Source: JALZUR01 sp965205365 (GTDB taxonomy: Bacteria; Bdellovibrionota; Bdellovibrionia; Bdellovibrionales; UBA1609). Taken from it: a stretch of DNA of 64,000 bases. The first letter of the stretch is position 1. The number at the start of each line of letters is the position of its first letter. The notes under the pieces are model-generated. The model was not told where the DNA came from, made no database searches, and saw only the letters and a list, made by a program, of their open reading frames with translations. Below are positions 61,778 through 64,000 of the stretch, one piece after another. The translations under genes and the position numbers were made by a program. The stretch lies in the NCBI GenBank assembly GCA_965205365.1, contig CBDBGT010000013.1:310001-374000 (forward strand). The letters run 5' to 3'.

Positions 61778-63337
61778 TTAAGGTTTAAGGCTTTGCAAAA
61801 AATTAATCACTCCCTTATGGCCTTCTTTTTTTGCATCATCTAAAGCAGTGCCCCCTCTAAGGTCCTTTACGTCTTTATCTGCACCATTTTCTATTAAAAT
61901 CTTAACTGCTTTTAAATGACCATGACCCGATGCAATATGTAATGGAGTTCGCCCGTCATAGTCTCCTTTTAAAAGGTCTGCCCCTTGAGCAATTAACTGC
62001 TCTAATTTAAAAGTATGGTTTTCAGCTGCAGATATACAAAGGGCAGCTGTAGTATGAGAAACCTCTTCACTCTTTCTAAGCCTTGGATCAACTTTCTCAC
62101 TACCCATTGCACTAAGATCACTATAGGGGTGAAAATTAAAAATTTCCACTAACCATTTGCAAAACTCAATTCCTCGAACAGAGTTTCCATTCTTATCCAA
62201 AGGAGGAGACCAAATACAAACTCCCATAACATTAGGAATAACAAGAACAAGTCCCCCTCCAACTCCAGATTTAGCTGGCAATCCCACAGTAAAGGCAAAC
62301 TCTCCTGAGTAGTCATACATTCCTGATGAGTGCATAAGAGACAAACAATTCTTAATATTCTCAGACTCAAAAACCCTTTCCCCAGAAAAAGGGTTTTCAC
62401 CTGATTTTGCCAATGTTGCTGCTGCAATGGCACAATAATCTGTAGTCAGTTCTACTGAACAACATCTCATATAAAAATCCAATGTATTTAAAAGATTTGT
62501 ATTCTTAGGAAAAGCACCATGCTCGTTCATAAAATAAGCAAGGGCAAAATTACGATCTGCTGTTTCCTTCTCTGAAAGATAAACTGCATCATTAAAGTGA
62601 GGCTTAATTCCCCCTGTGGCCTTTTCCCACACATTAAGAATATAATCAAACCTCTCTAGCATACTCATCTTAGATTTAACAAGAGAAGCGGACACAATAG
62701 CTCCGGCATTGATCATTGGGTTATGAGGTCTTTTCATATAATCTAGAGTGATCTCATTAAAACTATGCCCACTAGGTTCTCTACCAATGTACTTATGAAC
62801 AGTATCTTCTCCATGCTCTTCTAAAGCGAGCAAGTAATTAAACGGCTTAAAACAAGATTGAATGCTAAAATGCTCACTACAGTCCCCAAGAGAAAAGCGC
62901 TGACCATCAACGGTACAAATAGAAATTCCAAATTTATCAGGAGTGATTTTTTTAAGTTGAGGAATATAGCTTGCAACATCTCCTTCTTTAATTTTTCTTA
63001 CCTCATTATAAATAGGAGTGATTAAGTTAGTGAAATCTTCAAAATGGGGAATAACAAGTTTCCCCATTATGGCACGATCAATTAACGTTTTCACATTTAC
63101 GTGAGTATTTAGACAGTCTAAAAAATATCTTTTCTCAACCCTACCTTTCACACTAGCTTTATAAACGCAGCTAAGAAAGTCTTTTAAACGAAGGTCATCT
63201 TTCTTTAAACCTCTTTTACCCAACTCTCCTTCTATAACTTTAACACTAATAAAATTTAAATCCTTTTGCCCCCTTCCTTTAAGGGCAAAAAACCTCTCAC
63301 TGGGAGAAAGTGGTTGAGCTATATTTTCATGTTCCAC
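61778..63337 (-). CDS. glsA: Glutaminase with C-terminal ankyrin repeats (GlsA-type)
   Basis: 519 residues. Hydrolyses glutamine to glutamate and ammonia. The serine-dependent beta-lactamase-like glutaminase domain has the S-x-x-K motif SCFKP (Ser161, Lys164), REPSGHSFNE, NPMINAGAIV and AKSGVGGGLVLV. An N-terminal ~110-residue extension precedes it. The C-terminus (about 430-519) has two to three ankyrin repeats (DGRTPLHIASGHGHLKAVKI, GGTALDDAKKEGHKGVINFL). The architecture is like that of animal kidney-type glutaminases. It lies between a SpoIIE-type phosphatase gene and glnN, all on the minus strand. Confidence 0.92.
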   Translation of the reverse strand: MEHENIAQPLSPSERFFALKGRGQKDLNFISVKVIEGELGKRGLKKDDLRLKDFLSCVYKASVKGRVEKRYFLDCLNTHVNVKTLIDRAIMGKLVIPHFEDFTNLITPIYNEVRKIKEGDVASYIPQLKKITPDKFGISICTVDGQRFSLGDCSEHFSIQSCFKPFNYLLALEEHGEDTVHKYIGREPSGHSFNEITLDYMKRPHNPMINAGAIVSASLVKSKMSMLERFDYILNVWEKATGGIKPHFNDAVYLSEKETADRNFALAYFMNEHGAFPKNTNLLNTLDFYMRCCSVELTTDYCAIAAATLAKSGENPFSGERVFESENIKNCLSLMHSSGMYDYSGEFAFTVGLPAKSGVGGGLVLVIPNVMGVCIWSPPLDKNGNSVRGIEFCKWLVEIFNFHPYSDLSAMGSEKVDPRLRKSEEVSHTTAALCISAAENHTFKLEQLIAQGADLLKGDYDGRTPLHIASGHGHLKAVKILIENGADKDVKDLRGGTALDDAKKEGHKGVINFLQSLKP

Positions 63338-63415
63338 ACTCCCTCCTTATCTAAGCACTAATAAACCAAAAAAAATATCTAAAGGCTTTAAAAGAGTCAA
63401 GTTTAAGGCCTTTTC

Positions 63416-64000
63416 TTATAAATACTTAAAACTCATAATTGTAATGTCATCAAACTGATTTGCTCCCTGGATAAAGGCATCAATATCACTTACAATAGTG
63501 TCAATTATTTTCTCATTAGAGCTCACACTATTTTGCAGTAAATTGTGCAAACGAGGAGTTCCATAAAAGTCTTTATTCTTATTTTGAGACTCAACAACCC
63601 CATCGGTATAAAACACCAGTGTGTCTCCTGAATCTATTTTAATTTCTTGTTGAGAAAATTTTGCATCATTAAAAGTTCCAACCAGTGGTCCATGAATCTT
63701 TGACAACTCTGTAAGAGAACCATCTTTACGTTTAAGGTATGGAGGATTGTGTCCTGCATTAGTAATCTGCACAGTTCCTGTTTTTAAATCCACAATACAA
63801 ACAATTAAAGTTAAAAACATACAGCTATCATTATTAGAAGAGAGCTCCTTATTTACGCTAGCTACCAATTCACTCACTTGAATTTTAGTGTTAAGCCCTT
63901 TACTTAAATGAATTTTAGCCATTGACATGAAAAGAGCTGCCGCCACACCTTTTCCAGAAACATCACCAATACAAAAGTAAACCGTATCTTTTGTTATAAA
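63416..64000 (-). CDS. SpoIIE-type PP2C phosphatase domain protein (partial, runs off the right edge)
   Basis: The C-terminal ~194 residues are present; the frame is open to base 64000, so the start lies beyond the window and the ATG at 63946 is internal. Motifs: CIGDVSGKGVAAALFMSMAK, LTLIVCIVDLKTGTVQITNAGHNPPYL, LVFYTDGVVESQNKN and ANQFDDITIMSF, which carries the C-terminal DD motif of the metal site. Such phosphatases act on anti-sigma antagonist or STAS-type proteins in partner-switching; the missing N-terminal part would tell what senses the signal. 78 bases upstream of the glutaminase gene. Confidence 0.92.
   Translation of the reverse strand, partial: FITKDTVYFCIGDVSGKGVAAALFMSMAKIHLSKGLNTKIQVSELVASVNKELSSNNDSCMFLTLIVCIVDLKTGTVQITNAGHNPPYLKRKDGSLTELSKIHGPLVGTFNDAKFSQQEIKIDSGDTLVFYTDGVVESQNKNKDFYGTPRLHNLLQNSVSSNEKIIDTIVSDIDAFIQGANQFDDITIMSFKYL

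Overview
AT-rich window (roughly two thirds A+T by eye) from a Gram-negative, flagellated bacterium. The best guess is Bdellovibrionota (Bdellovibrio/Bacteriovorax-like). The reasons are a TIGR02147-type regulator coupled to a secreted SUMF1-like protein, many secreted lipoproteins with SUMF1-like or Ig-like modules, an LpxH-like enzyme (lipid A synthesis), RpoH and FliA sigma factors and a FliL-like protein. This placement is inference; no 16S rRNA or ribosomal protein gene is present to settle it.

Layout. 1-1800: decayed mobile DNA (IS982 transposase fragment, 160-bp inverted-repeat element, other fragments) around a Uma2-family gene that seems to have lost its ATG. 1838-8059: a giant lipoprotein of five ~280-residue repeats plus two SUMF1-like domains. 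8570-17511: tRNA-Phe, then the division and wall cluster murG-murC-murB-ddl-ftsQ-ftsA-ftsZ and an LpxH-like gene. 17658-26397: aspS, rpoH, fliA with a FliL-like gene, and a UvrD/PcrA helicase. 26765-32739: a 47-residue lipoprotein, queF, tRNA-Arg, the TIGR02147/SUMF1-like pair, birA and a GyrI-like protein. 32884-35271: an IS982-type element with inverted repeats and a 6-bp target duplication. Its dead transposase is split by a two-gene Panacea-type toxin-antitoxin candidate. 35475-38673: DNA topoisomerase VI (both subunits) and an HNH endonuclease. 38788-42414: BolA/monothiol glutaredoxin, a nitronate monooxygenase-like enzyme, and a response regulator-histidine kinase-Hpt operon. 43872-45710: an ankyrin-repeat gene cut in two by an intact IS982 element. 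45895-54537: FAD-linked oxidase, VOC protein, SPFH lipoprotein, M13 peptidase and the methylcitrate operon prpD-prpB-prpC. 55097-57358: a BspA-like repeat lipoprotein. 57362-59585: an IS1634-family element flanked by 179-bp direct repeats. 59506-64000: glutamine synthetase III, an ankyrin-tailed glutaminase and a SpoIIE-type phosphatase that runs off the right edge.

How the genes work together. The mur/ddl/fts block makes and positions septal peptidoglycan. prpDBC oxidises propionyl-CoA through 2-methylcitrate. GlnN and GlsA catalyse opposing steps of glutamine metabolism from one strand. BolA and the CGFS glutaredoxin form the usual Fe-S/iron-sensing pair. The least described material is the toxin-antitoxin candidate nested in an IS, the bacterial topoisomerase VI operon, and the IS1634-type insertion with a very long target duplication.
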